Assembly (NCBI RefSeq): GCF_004004555.2
Contig: NZ_SACP01000021.1
Coordinates: forward strand, 1-64,000
Direction of reading: 5' to 3'
DNA length: 64,000 nt
DNA from: Methylobacterium oryzihabitans
Lineage (GTDB): Bacteria > Pseudomonadota > Alphaproteobacteria > Rhizobiales > Beijerinckiaceae
Shown here: positions 17,175-25,135 of the stretch, piece after piece
Layout: every line of letters starts with the position of its first letter
Numbering within the stretch: the first letter of the stretch is position 1
The notes under the pieces: model-generated
What the model was told of the DNA's origin: nothing
Seen by the model: the letters and a program-made list of their open reading frames with translations, nothing else
Databases searched by the model: none
Program-made: the position numbers and the translations under genes

Positions 17175-18449
17175 TCAGGCGGTGGCGAGGGGGTGGGGGG
17201 CGAAGCCGGGCTGGTCGAGGGCGCCGGTGAAGGGCGGGAACGGCGCGCCCTCGGCGATGGCGGCCCGGTAGGCCGGCAGCCAGCGGGCCGAGTCGACCGA
17301 CACCGCCGCGACGGTGCGCTCGCCCGCGCCGTAGATGCCGACGAAGCGGCGCTCGCGCAGCGTGCCCTGGACCACGGCGAAGCGGTCGGCCCCGTCCGGT
17401 ACCCCGACGAGCTTGACCGTCAGCCCGTAGAGGTGCGACCAGAAATCCGGCAGGTGGTCGTGGCGGGCGAGGGGACCGCCCGCCGCCGCCATGTTGCGGG
17501 CGGCGACCCGGCCCTGGGCCACCGCGTTGCCCCAGTGCTCGACCGCGAGCCGCGCGCCGCCGTAGACCGCGCTCGGCCACTGCGCCACGTCGCCGGCGGC
17601 GAACACGTCCGGCACGACCCGGCCGTCGGGGGTCAACGCCCGGCACTCCGCGTCAACCCGCACGCCCGCGTCCGAGACCGCCAGCCCGGCGCCGGCGAGC
17701 CACTCGACGTTGCGCACGGCGCCGAGCGCCACCAGGACGCACCCGGTCTCGATGCGCCGGCCTTCGTCGAGACGCACCACGGCGGTCTCGCCACCGGCGG
17801 CCTCGATACCGTCGATCCCGCGATCGGTGAGCAGGTCGACGCCCGCCCCGCGGGCGACCTCGGCCACCATCGCGCCGACGGCGTCCCCGAGGGCCTGGAC
17901 GAGGGGGACCGTCTCCCGCACCACCTGCGTGACGTCGAGGCCCATGGCGCGGATGCTCGCCGCCGCCTCGCAGCCGATGAACCCGCCGCCGACGACCACG
18001 ACCCGGCGCGGCCGGTCCGCCAGACGCGCGCCGAGGCGCTCGGCGTCCCGGCGGGTGCGCAGGGTGTGGAGCGGGCCCGATCCGGGGTCGCCGGGCCACG
18101 GCCGCGCCCGGGTCCCGGTGGCGATCAGCACGCGGTCGTAGGCGATGGTCCCGCCGTCGGCGAGCACGACGCGGCGGGCCCGCGGATCCAGCCCGGCCGC
18201 CGCCGTACCGAGGCGGAACCGCAGGTCGAGGTCGGGCCGGCACGGCAGGGTGGTGTCCGGGCCGCAGCGCCCGCGCAGGACCTGCTTGGACAGGGGAGGG
18301 CGGTCGTAGGGTCTCTCGGGCTCGTCGCCGACCAGGACGATCTCGCCGGAAAAGCCCTCCTCGCGCAGGGCCTGCGCCGCCGAGAGCCCGCACAGGGAGG
18401 CGCCGACGACGACGATACGGCGGGGCGGGGAACCGGCCGCCACGCTCAC
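17175..18449 (-). CDS. Ferredoxin reductase (FAD, NAD(P)H-dependent)
   Basis: A 424-residue flavoprotein of the putidaredoxin/rhodocoxin reductase type. The first Rossmann motif binds FAD (VVVGASLCGLSAAQAL, from residue 13) and the second binds NAD(P)H (VVVVGGGFIGCEAA, near 150). VFAAGDVAQWP, near residue 285, is the second FAD-binding motif. It passes electrons from NAD(P)H to the ferredoxin encoded just upstream, for the P450 encoded downstream. Its GTG start overlaps the ferredoxin stop codon by four bases (GTGA), a sign of coupled translation. Confidence 0.92.
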   Translation of the reverse strand: MSVAAGSPPRRIVVVGASLCGLSAAQALREEGFSGEIVLVGDEPERPYDRPPLSKQVLRGRCGPDTTLPCRPDLDLRFRLGTAAAGLDPRARRVVLADGGTIAYDRVLIATGTRARPWPGDPGSGPLHTLRTRRDAERLGARLADRPRRVVVVGGGFIGCEAAASIRAMGLDVTQVVRETVPLVQALGDAVGAMVAEVARGAGVDLLTDRGIDGIEAAGGETAVVRLDEGRRIETGCVLVALGAVRNVEWLAGAGLAVSDAGVRVDAECRALTPDGRVVPDVFAAGDVAQWPSAVYGGARLAVEHWGNAVAQGRVAARNMAAAGGPLARHDHLPDFWSHLYGLTVKLVGVPDGADRFAVVQGTLRERRFVGIYGAGERTVAAVSVDSARWLPAYRAAIAEGAPFPPFTGALDQPGFAPHPLATA

Positions 18450-18655
18450 GCCGCCCCGGGGGCGGCGTCGGGGAAAGCGGTGATCGCCCGCACCGGGCAG
18501 GCCTGCACCGCCCGCTCAATCTCGGCCCGCGCCGCGTCGCCGGGAGCGGGGTCGTAGACCAGCACCTCGGCGCCTTCGAGGGCGAAGTGGTCGGGCGCGG
18601 CGTAGACGCATTGCGCGTAGGCCTGACAGCGGTTCAGGTCGACCACGACCTTCAT
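18446..18655 (-). CDS. Ferredoxin, P450-associated single-cluster type
   Basis: A 69-residue ferredoxin. Three cluster cysteines are visible, two in CQAYAQC and one in ACPV, with an alanine in the place of the usual middle cysteine. This is typical of the [3Fe-4S] or unusual single-cluster ferredoxins that serve bacterial P450s. It is the first gene of the ferredoxin-reductase-P450 operon. The start at 18655 gives the normal length (MKVVVDLNRC); a longer open frame runs upstream but would add a non-homologous tail. Confidence 0.88.
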   Translation of the reverse strand: MKVVVDLNRCQAYAQCVYAAPDHFALEGAEVLVYDPAPGDAARAEIERAVQACPVRAITAFPDAAPGAA

Positions 18656-18717
18656 GGCATCGGGTTCCTCTCCGGAACGAACGGGCGGCCGGATCCCCGC
18701 CCGGCTCGTGAACGGAT

Positions 18718-18739
18718 AAAGGAACATGTCAGTTCCTTT
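18718..18739. promoter_or_regulatory. Palindromic operator before the P450 operon
   Basis: AAAGGAAC and GTTCCTTT form perfect 8-bp arms around the six bases ATGTCA, 63 bases upstream of the ferredoxin start. The size and symmetry fit a TetR-type operator. The regulator is unknown; the TetR protein at 14818-15468 is one candidate. The further gap up to 19144 has no gene. It contains a remnant (18783-18820, CGCTTCGCGATGCGGAAATC) of the same repeat that is seen at 47897-48080. Confidence 0.5.
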
Positions 18740-19144
18740 TTGCCGCGCCGCAGGACGGCGGGACGGCGTCCGATGCGATTCTCGATCGATCGCTTCGCGA
18801 TGCGGAAATCGTATGATCCGGTGGCGGGGCGATTTGTTCCGGGCCTGCGTCCTGCAACGGACCGGCCCGCACGATCGCGTCCCGTGGTCTCCGGCCCGTC
18901 TCGCCCCCCGAGGAATCGTCTCGTCGACGAGGTCGCAAGCGTGATCGCACAGGATGACGCAGTCGCGGATCGGCGGACGCCACCGGTTTCGTTGGGTCAG
19001 ACCGGTCGCCGGATACAGTGAGACGACACCGGCCGACGGGCGTTAGCATGGATTTAACGGTGAATGCCGATAACCGCCCGCATGCGAGCCGCCCCGAGAC
19101 AGGCTCACCCTCGGTTGGTCCGCTTGCGCGTGGGAGAGCAGTCA

Positions 19145-20902
19145 GTGTCGGAGGCCGATATCGCCGCCCCGGAGCGGGCCGGCCCGCAAGGACCGGGCGA
19201 AGGCGAATCGGGCGACGAGACCTCGTTCCCGGCCCTGTCCCGCCTGCTCGCGCTCGCCACCCACCTGTTCGACGTTCCCGCCGTCCTCGTGTCGCTGACC
19301 GGACCGGACGGGCAGGTCGTGCGCGTCGCGCACGGTCCCGCCATCCCCGCGGCCGAGGCGTGCGACGGTCTCCGCCACCCGCCCGTCGCCGGGGACGGGG
19401 TCGACGTCGTCCTCGATGCGGCGGCGGAGGGGCGCCGGCCCGGGCGCGCGCCGGCCTTCCGCTTCACGGCCGCCGTGCCGCTGCGTGCACCGGACGGGCC
19501 GGCGCTCGGCTCCCTGCGGATCGCCGACCCGCGGCCGCGGGCCGCCTTCCCGGCTGCGGACCGTGCGACCCTGCGCGATCTGTCGGTCCTCGTTCTCGAT
19601 CATCTGGAACTGCACCGGTCCGCGCTGTCCCGGCGCGCGACCGAGGAGCATCTCCTGCGCCTCGCCCGGCTCGACCCGCTCACCGGGCTGCCCGACCGGT
19701 CCGCCCTGCGCGGGAGCCTCGACGGCCTGCTGGCGGGCGACCGGCCGGCTTCCGTGCTGGTTCTCGATCTCGACGGCTTCAAGGAGGTCAACGACGCCCT
19801 CGGGCGCGGAGCCGGCGACGCGGTGCTGCGGCTCGTCGCCGAGCGCCTGCTCGGCGGCACCGGCGGAGCCGGCACGGTCGCCCGGCTCGGCGGCGACGAG
19901 TTCGCGATCCTGCTGGCGGATGCCGGCGAGACCGAGGCGGACGCGATGGCGGCGGCGCTGACGCGGGCCTTCTCCGAACCGTTCCTGCACGACGGCCACG
20001 TCCTGCATCTCGGCACCAGCATCGGCATCGCGCTCCATCAGGCGAAGGCCGAGGGGCGGCACTGCCACCGCGTCTACCGGCCGGCCCTGCGCGAGGCGCA
20101 GCAGCAGGTGCGGCGCCTGCGCGGCGCGCTGCACGACGCGGTCCGGCGCGGCGAGTTCGTGCTGTTCTACCAGCCGCAGGTCTCGCTCGCCGACGGCAGC
20201 CTCGTCGGGGCGGAGGCGCTGCTGCGCTGGCGGCATCCCCGCGACGGCCTGCTGGCGCCGGCGGCGTTCCTGGCGACGCTCGAGAGCAGTTCGTGCGCGG
20301 CGGAGGTCGGCGACTGGGTGCTGGATCAGGCCTGCCGGCAGGCGGTGCGCTGGCGGGCCCGGGGCGCGCCGGGCTTCCGCATCGGCGTGAACCTGTCGGC
20401 GGCGCAGTTCCAGCGCGGCGACCTCGCCGAGACGGTGGCCCGGACCCTGGTGCGCACGGGCCTGCCGCCGGCCGGTCTCGAACTGGAGATCACCGAGACC
20501 ATCGTCCTGCGCCACGACGACGTCGCCCTCGCGCCGCTCGCCCGCCTGCGCGCCCTCGGGGTCGGGATCGCCTTCGACGATTACGGGACCGGCTACGCCT
20601 CGCTGAGCCTGCTCAAGCGCTACCCGCTGACGCGGCTGAAGATCGACCGCTCCTTCGTGACCGGCATGACGTCCTCGCGCCGGGACGAGACCATCGTGCG
20701 GGCGATCCTGCAGCTCGGGCACGGCTTCAAGCTCGACGTCATCGCCGAGGGGATCGAGACCGAGCGGGAGCACGCCCGCCTGCGGGCGAAGGGCTGCCGG
20801 GAGGGGCAGGGGTTCCTGTTCGGCCGGCCGATGCCGGCCGAGGCGTTCGCGGCCCGGTACGGCCTCGACGGGGGCACGCCCGTCCCGGCCGCGGCGCAGT
20901 AG
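19145..20902 (+). CDS. GAF-like GGDEF-EAL protein with internal deletion in GGDEF
   Basis: A protein of 585 residues with a GAF-like sensor part (about 20-160), a GGDEF domain (about 175-310) and an EAL domain (about 320-565). The GGDEF motif itself is intact (249-253), but the strand GTSIGIAL is joined straight to HQAKAEGR. About 19 residues that form the helix NADLALY in the paralogue at 12786-14471 are missing. Cyclic-di-GMP synthesis is therefore doubtful. The EAL residues are all in place (EALLRW, NLSAAQF, EITE, DDYGTGYASL, KIDRSF, AEGIET), so it probably acts as a phosphodiesterase. The GTG start at 19145 has GGAGAG six bases before it; an ATG-led extension from 19064 is possible. Confidence 0.87.
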   Translation: MSEADIAAPERAGPQGPGEGESGDETSFPALSRLLALATHLFDVPAVLVSLTGPDGQVVRVAHGPAIPAAEACDGLRHPPVAGDGVDVVLDAAAEGRRPGRAPAFRFTAAVPLRAPDGPALGSLRIADPRPRAAFPAADRATLRDLSVLVLDHLELHRSALSRRATEEHLLRLARLDPLTGLPDRSALRGSLDGLLAGDRPASVLVLDLDGFKEVNDALGRGAGDAVLRLVAERLLGGTGGAGTVARLGGDEFAILLADAGETEADAMAAALTRAFSEPFLHDGHVLHLGTSIGIALHQAKAEGRHCHRVYRPALREAQQQVRRLRGALHDAVRRGEFVLFYQPQVSLADGSLVGAEALLRWRHPRDGLLAPAAFLATLESSSCAAEVGDWVLDQACRQAVRWRARGAPGFRIGVNLSAAQFQRGDLAETVARTLVRTGLPPAGLELEITETIVLRHDDVALAPLARLRALGVGIAFDDYGTGYASLSLLKRYPLTRLKIDRSFVTGMTSSRRDETIVRAILQLGHGFKLDVIAEGIETEREHARLRAKGCREGQGFLFGRPMPAEAFAARYGLDGGTPVPAAAQ

Positions 20903-20912
20903 CCCGGGGCGC

Positions 20913-21251
20913 TCAGAACCCCGGCGCGTCGCCCGCGCCACCCTCTCCGGCCGCGAGCCCGAGATGGGGCAGCAGCCGGCACAGGGTCTCGTCGGACAAC
21001 GGGTCGAGGAAGCGGACGCCGACCCGGTCGGAGTCCCGCCAGCGGATCTCGACCGGATGGGCCTGGCCGCCCTGTTCGAGAAACAGGTCGAACCGCTCGG
21101 GCGGCGCCGCGCCGTCGGGAAACGACACGCAGGCGCCGTCGTCCGAGAGGTTGTGCAGGAAGCACAGGATGGCGGGCGCGGCGGTGCGGTCGAGCTTCGC
21201 CCGGCTGGTGAGGAGCGCCTGGATCCGGACCGGTCTCGGGAGCGTGGTCAT
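20913..21251 (-). CDS. PilZ domain protein
   Basis: A 112-residue single-domain protein. The second PilZ motif is present as NLSDDGACVSF and arginines precede it in the position of the RxxxR motif (TSRAKLDR), though spacing is not ideal. PilZ domains bind cyclic-di-GMP and relay it to motility or polysaccharide machinery. It lies convergent with a GGDEF-EAL gene, ten bases from its end. The start at 21251 (MTTLPRPVRI) is preferred to one six codons upstream because it begins the conserved part. Target unknown. Confidence 0.7.
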   Translation of the reverse strand: MTTLPRPVRIQALLTSRAKLDRTAAPAILCFLHNLSDDGACVSFPDGAAPPERFDLFLEQGGQAHPVEIRWRDSDRVGVRFLDPLSDETLCRLLPHLGLAAGEGGAGDAPGF

Positions 21252-21420
21252 GGCGCAGCCTGCTGGCATCCGGGGGCCCGGGCGGCACCGCCCCAGGGCC
21301 GGCCCCGGCCCGCCGTCATCTCACGTCGGCCGGCCGGGATCCAGGCCGCCCGTTCGGGCTATGACCTTCGGCGGCGGTGGCAAAGATTGCGCAGGGCGCG
21401 GGAGGACGACGCGGGGCCAT

Positions 21421-21618
21421 CGCTTCAGCGATTGTCCTGCGGTCGCCCGCAGGGCGACGCTGCATGCCGGGCGCGAGGAGCGCCCCGCGGAGCGGGTTCG
21501 AGGGGACGAATGTCCCCTCGAACACAGAGCGGAGCGAGAGCCAAGTGAGCGGATGCGAACGCCGGCGCCTGAGGCGGAGCAAAACACCAGGGCAATCGCT
21601 CTGAAGCGATTGCCCTGG
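21421..21618. repeat. Intergenic repeat, family B (copy 1)
   Basis: In the 508-base gap between the PilZ gene and the ABC binding protein gene lies a repeat of about 200 bp. It has an inner hairpin (GAGGGGACGAATGTCCCCTC), a shared right half and a terminal stem around CAATCGCTCTGAAGCGATTG. A second copy is at 38310-38495. The shared right part reads through AGAGCGGAGCGA, CCAAGTGAGCGGA and GCCGGCGCCTGAGG in both. Open frames inside are by-products of the GC-rich repeat. The rest of the gap shows nothing recognisable beyond the promoter region of the next gene. Confidence 0.85.
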
Positions 21619-21759
21619 ACGACGACGCGGGCAGGATTGCCGCACCCGTCGCAACCGTTACTCTGGGGCGGGACCTCGTGCGCGACCGGCCGGCCGGTGC
21701 ACGCGGGGCGTTCCGTCTCGACGCCCAACAAACAAAAGCGATCACCTAGGGAGAGACCG

Positions 21760-22956
21760 ATGGGCAAGTCCATGCTGGCAGCGCTGCTGCTGTCAGTCTC
21801 GGCGGGCGCGGCGATGGCCGGTCCGACCGTCAAGATCGGCGTGATGAACGACCGGTCCGGCGTCTACGCCGACGCGACCGGGCAGGGCTCGGTCGTCGCC
21901 GCCGAGATGGCGGTGGCGGATTACGCCAAGAGCCTCGGGCTCACCGTCGAGGTGGTCTCGGCCGACCACCAGAACAAGGCCGATGTCGGCGCCTCGATCG
22001 CCCGGCAATGGTACGACCGCGACAAGGTCGACGCGATCTTCGACGTGCCGACCTCGTCGGTGGGGCTCGCGGTGAATCAGGTCTCGCGGGAGAAGAGCAA
22101 GGCGTTCATCAATTCCGGCGCGGCGACCGCGGACCTGACCGGGGCGCAATGCGCCCCCTACACGATCCACTGGACCTACGACACCTACTCGCAGGCCAAC
22201 GGGACGGCCGGCGCCCTGACGCGCCGGGGCGGCGACACCTGGTTCTTCCTCACCGCCGACTACGCCTTCGGCCACGCGATGGAGCGCGACGCGCGCCAGA
22301 CCGTGCTGAAGGACGGCGGCAAGGTCGTGGGTGCGGTGCGCACGCCGTTCCCGGCGACCGACTTCTCGTCGTTCCTGCTCCAGGCGCAGGCATCGAAGGC
22401 CAAGGTGATCGGGCTCGCCAACGCCGCCGGCGACACCGCCAACGCGATCAAGCAGGCGGGCGAGTTCGGCATCGTCGAGGGCGGCCAGAACCTCGCCGCG
22501 CTGCTGATCTTCATCGGCGAGATCCGGGCGCTCGGCCCCAAGGCGGCCCAGGGCCTGATCCTCACCGAAGGGTTCTACTGGGACCTCAACGACGCGACAC
22601 GGGCGTTCTCGAAGCGGTTCGGCGAGCGGCTGAGCGGGCGGATGCCCAACATGATCCAGGCCGGGGTCTATTCCAGCCTCGTCCACTACATGAAGGGTGT
22701 CGCGGCGACGCAGTCCACCGACGCGGCCAAGGTCGTCGAGTGGATGAAGGCGAACCCGACCGACGACCCGCTGTTCGGCAAGGGCACGATCCGGGCCGAC
22801 GGCCGCAAGATGCACGACATGTACCTGTTCGAGGTCAAGAAGCCCTCCGAGTCGAAGAGCGAGTGGGACCTCTACAAGGTGCTGGCGACGATCCCGGCCG
22901 AGAAGGCGTTCCGGCCGATCGCCGAGGGCGGCTGCCCGCTGGTCAACAAGAGCTGA
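21760..22956 (+). CDS. ABC transporter substrate-binding protein, branched-chain amino acid type
   Basis: A 398-residue periplasmic binding protein of the type 1 (LivJ-like) fold. A signal peptide is cut after MGKSMLAALLLSVSAGAAMA. The family pattern is seen in VKIGVMNDRSGVYADATGQG at the start of the mature protein and in the later WFFLTADYAFGHAMERDA. AGGGAGAG precedes the ATG, so this start is secure. No permease or ATPase genes follow, so it is an orphan here. Related proteins bind amino acids, amides or aromatic acids; the ligand cannot be read. Confidence 0.9.
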   Translation: MGKSMLAALLLSVSAGAAMAGPTVKIGVMNDRSGVYADATGQGSVVAAEMAVADYAKSLGLTVEVVSADHQNKADVGASIARQWYDRDKVDAIFDVPTSSVGLAVNQVSREKSKAFINSGAATADLTGAQCAPYTIHWTYDTYSQANGTAGALTRRGGDTWFFLTADYAFGHAMERDARQTVLKDGGKVVGAVRTPFPATDFSSFLLQAQASKAKVIGLANAAGDTANAIKQAGEFGIVEGGQNLAALLIFIGEIRALGPKAAQGLILTEGFYWDLNDATRAFSKRFGERLSGRMPNMIQAGVYSSLVHYMKGVAATQSTDAAKVVEWMKANPTDDPLFGKGTIRADGRKMHDMYLFEVKKPSESKSEWDLYKVLATIPAEKAFRPIAEGGCPLVNKS

Positions 22957-22967
22957 GGTCGCTCCGG

Positions 22968-22989
22968 CCCGGCGGGCATGCCCGCCGGG
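22968..22989. terminator. Strong hairpin after the ABC binding protein gene
   Basis: A perfect palindrome (CCCGGCGGGCAT and its complement) begins 12 bases after the stop codon. It lacks a run of T, as is common for GC-rich terminators in this group. Confidence 0.6.
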
Positions 22990-23049
22990 TGCCGGACAGA
23001 CGAAAGGTCCCGTCGATCGTCCGGGCCCCGTCATGGATTTGTCAAGGAA

Positions 23050-23191
23050 TGGTGAGCGCACCGGGGCTCGAACCTAGAGCACCTCACGATCGCGCTGCAA
23101 TCGCGAAGCTCTCTAGGTCTTTGATTTTGCCGCATTTTCTTCGACGAACCGGTATCCACTTCGTCGGAAAATGCTCTAGGACCCGCTGATT
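23050..23191 (-). pseudogene. Interrupted 3' half of a tRNA-Lys gene (candidate att site)
   Basis: Bases 23050-23077 match the 3' end of the intact tRNA-Lys gene at 36216-36291 in 25 of 28 positions, including the CCA end and T-loop (GGCTCGAACCTAG). The next 12 matching bases (GACCCGCTGATT) follow at 23180-23191, after a 98-bp insertion. The match stops in the anticodon loop. Duplication of the 3' half of a tRNA gene is what integrases leave at the far end of an island, and an integrase remnant lies beside it. The tRNA fragment itself cannot function. Confidence 0.75.
23078..23175. mobile_element. RIME-like palindromic insertion inside the tRNA remnant
   Basis: A 98-bp element flanked by CTAG on both sides. 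With the flanks it forms perfect inverted ends (CTAGAGCA / TGCTCTAG). Removing it and one CTAG restores the tRNA sequence exactly, so it is an insertion with a 4-bp duplication. Its core (CCGGTATCCACTTCGTCGG, read on the plus strand) is of the kind found in short palindromic elements of Hyphomicrobiales. It has no coding capacity. Confidence 0.75.
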
Positions 23192-23244
23192 GAGAGGCTC
23201 AACCAAGTATCTGGAAAATATGGAAGCCGTTGGAGAACTCGCGG

Positions 23245-23607
23245 TCAGCGAGAGGCGGTGCGATTCAGGACGCGCAGTTGCGCGACCTTGCGGGACTTCG
23301 ACAGGCCGTCGCGGTTGTAGCGGCTCGTCGTCGCCGTCGTGGTGTGGGTGGCGGCGCGCCGGAGGTGGTCGAGATCGGCGCCCGCGTCCGAACCCTTGGT
23401 GATGCCGCCGGCGCGGGCATCCATGCACCACACGCTGTCGGGCACGCCCGCGGCCCGGGCGCCGTCGCGCCACGCCTCGCGGAAGTGGCGGGCGCGCCAG
23501 GGCCGGCCGGTCGATTCGCACACGATCATCGGCCCGATCCGCGACAGGCTCGGCCGGTGCACCAGCTCCTCGACCACCATCGGCATCGCGAGCACGCCCC
23601 GCGCCAT
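23245..23607 (-). pseudogene. Tyrosine recombinase (integrase) remnant, C-terminal part
   Basis: Only the last 120 residues of a site-specific recombinase remain. They include ESTGRPWRARHFREAWRDGA, the arginine in MDARAGG, the HT...TT pattern (ATHTTTATTSRY) and the candidate nucleophile tyrosine in SRYNRD. The N-terminal core-binding domain is absent, and the frame upstream of 23607 is unrelated and overlaps a divergent gene. It cannot catalyse excision alone. Its place next to the tRNA remnant marks it as the former island integrase. Confidence 0.75.
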
Positions 23608-23974
23608 GGACGACCTTGTCCCGACCCCGCCGAGCCTGCCGCCGCCCACGGTCGATCCCGTGCAGGTCGCAGCCCTCGCCAGGGCCGCCGCCCTCATCGT
23701 CGGCGACCTCCTCGCCAAGGGGCGGAGCCCGCCCGGCGGCTCCGCCGACATCGAGGCGACGGTGCGCAAATGCGTCGTCGAGTTCTTCAAGCCGCTCGGC
23801 TTCGACCTCGACGACGAGGACGACTTCAAGCGCCTGCGCGCCACGCTCGAGTTCGCCGACCGCCGCCGCACGTTCTGGGAGCGGGCGCAGACGACCGGCT
23901 GGAACGCGATCTGTTCGGCGATCAGGCTCGGCATGCTGACGCTCGCCCTCGAATACCTGAGGCGGGGCAAATGA
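23606..23974 (+). CDS. Hypothetical protein
   Basis: A 122-residue protein not recognised. It begins with a proline-rich stretch (PTPPSLPPPTVDP), then a helical region and a motif GFDLDDEDDFKRLRATLEFA, and ends in EYLRRGK. No signal peptide or membrane segment. Its start overlaps the truncated end of the integrase remnant on the other strand, suggesting that this cargo joined after the integrase was cut. Its stop overlaps the next start (ATGA), so the next gene is translationally coupled. Base composition is like the host, unlike the AT-rich stretch further on. Confidence 0.6.
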   Translation: MDDLVPTPPSLPPPTVDPVQVAALARAAALIVGDLLAKGRSPPGGSADIEATVRKCVVEFFKPLGFDLDDEDDFKRLRATLEFADRRRTFWERAQTTGWNAICSAIRLGMLTLALEYLRRGK

Positions 23975-24189
23975 GCGCCGCCGATCTCGACCGCGCGGCC
24001 GAGGCCGCGCTCGCCTCGGCGATCACGGAGGGCGGCGACCTGATGGCGGGGTTCGCGCTCCTGTGCGCGAGCGTCCGGATGGGGGACGTCGAGGGGGAGA
24101 CGTACACGCGGGCGCTGGAGCGCGTGGCGTGCCGGCACTTCGGCGATTGCTGCACGGCGGTCGCGCTCTGCGCCTCGGTGGAGGAGTGA
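23971..24189 (+). CDS. Small hypothetical protein
   Basis: A 72-residue, mostly helical protein of unknown function with three cysteines near the end (CRHFGDCCTAVALC). It overlaps the preceding gene by four bases and ends three bases before the next start, so it is the middle gene of a three-gene unit. Such short tightly packed genes are common in prophage and island DNA. No family was recognised. Confidence 0.55.
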   Translation: MSAADLDRAAEAALASAITEGGDLMAGFALLCASVRMGDVEGETYTRALERVACRHFGDCCTAVALCASVEE

Positions 24190-24191
24190 GG

Positions 24192-24473
24192 ATGCAGCCG
24201 CCTCGCAACCCGCCGCTCGCCGAGATCGCCCGCCGGCCGATGCTGCGCCCGCACGTCGTCGCCGACCCGGATCCGGTGCTCGTCTACACCGACCACCAGG
24301 GGCGCCTGCAAGCAGTGGTCTTGACCTTGATCGACCTTGCCCACCTCGCGCTGTCGATCGCCGAGGTGCAGGCGGTCGCGGCGCCAGCGCGGGTGGCAGA
24401 CAGTTCGAGCGAGCTGGGAATCAAAGCGGATCTCGCAGCTTCCCGTATCGGAGCAGGCGGCTACGACACCTGA
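24192..24473 (+). CDS. Small hypothetical protein
   Basis: A 93-residue protein not recognised. GAGGAGTGAGG directly before the ATG is a strong ribosome-binding site. The middle is hydrophobic (AVVLTLIDLAHLALSIAEVQ) but looks more like an amphipathic helix than a membrane span. It closes a three-gene unit (23606-24473) whose role is unknown. Directly after it the base composition drops sharply to AT-rich. Confidence 0.5.
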   Translation: MQPPRNPPLAEIARRPMLRPHVVADPDPVLVYTDHQGRLQAVVLTLIDLAHLALSIAEVQAVAAPARVADSSSELGIKADLAASRIGAGGYDT

Positions 24474-25135
24474 CGCTCGGTATTTTCTTCGCTGGGGCCC
24501 TCATCGCGGCCAAATCTTTCTCGCGTTTCCTTCCACCTACGGCGAGATGTCAGAGAGCAGAAGCTCATCAGATACTTCCTCGGCGAGACGTCTCAACAAT
24601 TCATTCTGCAAGTGTGATTTTGTAATCATATCCTGCAAATACTGAATGTGCTGAACGCGGCCGAGCGTCCTAATGACAGGGATTCCAATCAAATCTTCGT
24701 TTGATGATGACTCATCTATTATCAGCAGGTAAGTATATAATTGCAATAAATTTCTAATTTTGAATATAATACGCACACGACCACAATACAAATGCTATCT
24801 TTATTCCTTGCATACACTGGTAATTTCTATGCTAGAATACTTTCTCGCGCCCCTAGGAAAAGTTTTCAATTTTTATTCGTCAATAAATCATGTCTTTAAA
24901 TATTGCAATAATGCAAAATTCCAATTCGGGGGTACGAAAATTTATCTTTGTCGTCCATGCAACAATATTTGAAAGTAAAAATTGCTCCAAGTGCGTTATC
25001 TTTCATGCATAAATCCTAATGTGATAGCTTGCCTGAGTAATTTGACCAGCTTTGCACTTGCATATTCTCATTCTAAAAAGTATCTACAGATCGAATCAAA
25101 GCGACAATCCATAAGTCAGCATTTGGGGCGCGACC
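24474..25135. other. AT-rich gap of foreign composition
   Basis: These 662 bases are far richer in A and T than the rest of the window (long runs such as TATATAATTGCAATAAATTT). They separate the small-gene unit from the large repetitive protein gene and should contain that gene's promoter, but no box is convincing. TTGACC at 25042-25047 with TATTCT at 25063-25068 has a spacer of only 15. The only frame that looks coding is the minus-strand one at 24537-24791. Confidence 0.7.
24537..24791 (-). CDS. AT-rich hypothetical ORF, possible gene remnant
   Basis: An 84-residue frame with normal-looking amino acid balance in its second half (IGIPVIRTLGRVQHIQYLQD, ending LLRRLAEEVSDELLLSDISP). It was not recognised. 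Composition is unlike the host, so it would be of foreign origin, possibly the tail of a longer gene whose front has been lost. No clear ribosome-binding site is seen. It may equally be chance. Confidence 0.25.
   Translation of the reverse strand: MYCGRVRIIFKIRNLLQLYTYLLIIDESSSNEDLIGIPVIRTLGRVQHIQYLQDMITKSHLQNELLRRLAEEVSDELLLSDISP

Noticed and set aside
15795..18557. A 920-codon plus-strand frame opposite the P450 operon
   Set aside because: It is antisense to three family-matched proteins that overlap and couple properly.
21321..21833. Open frames within the family B repeat (also 38239-38472)
   Set aside because: They match each other only because the DNA repeat is shared. No start sites or protein features support them.
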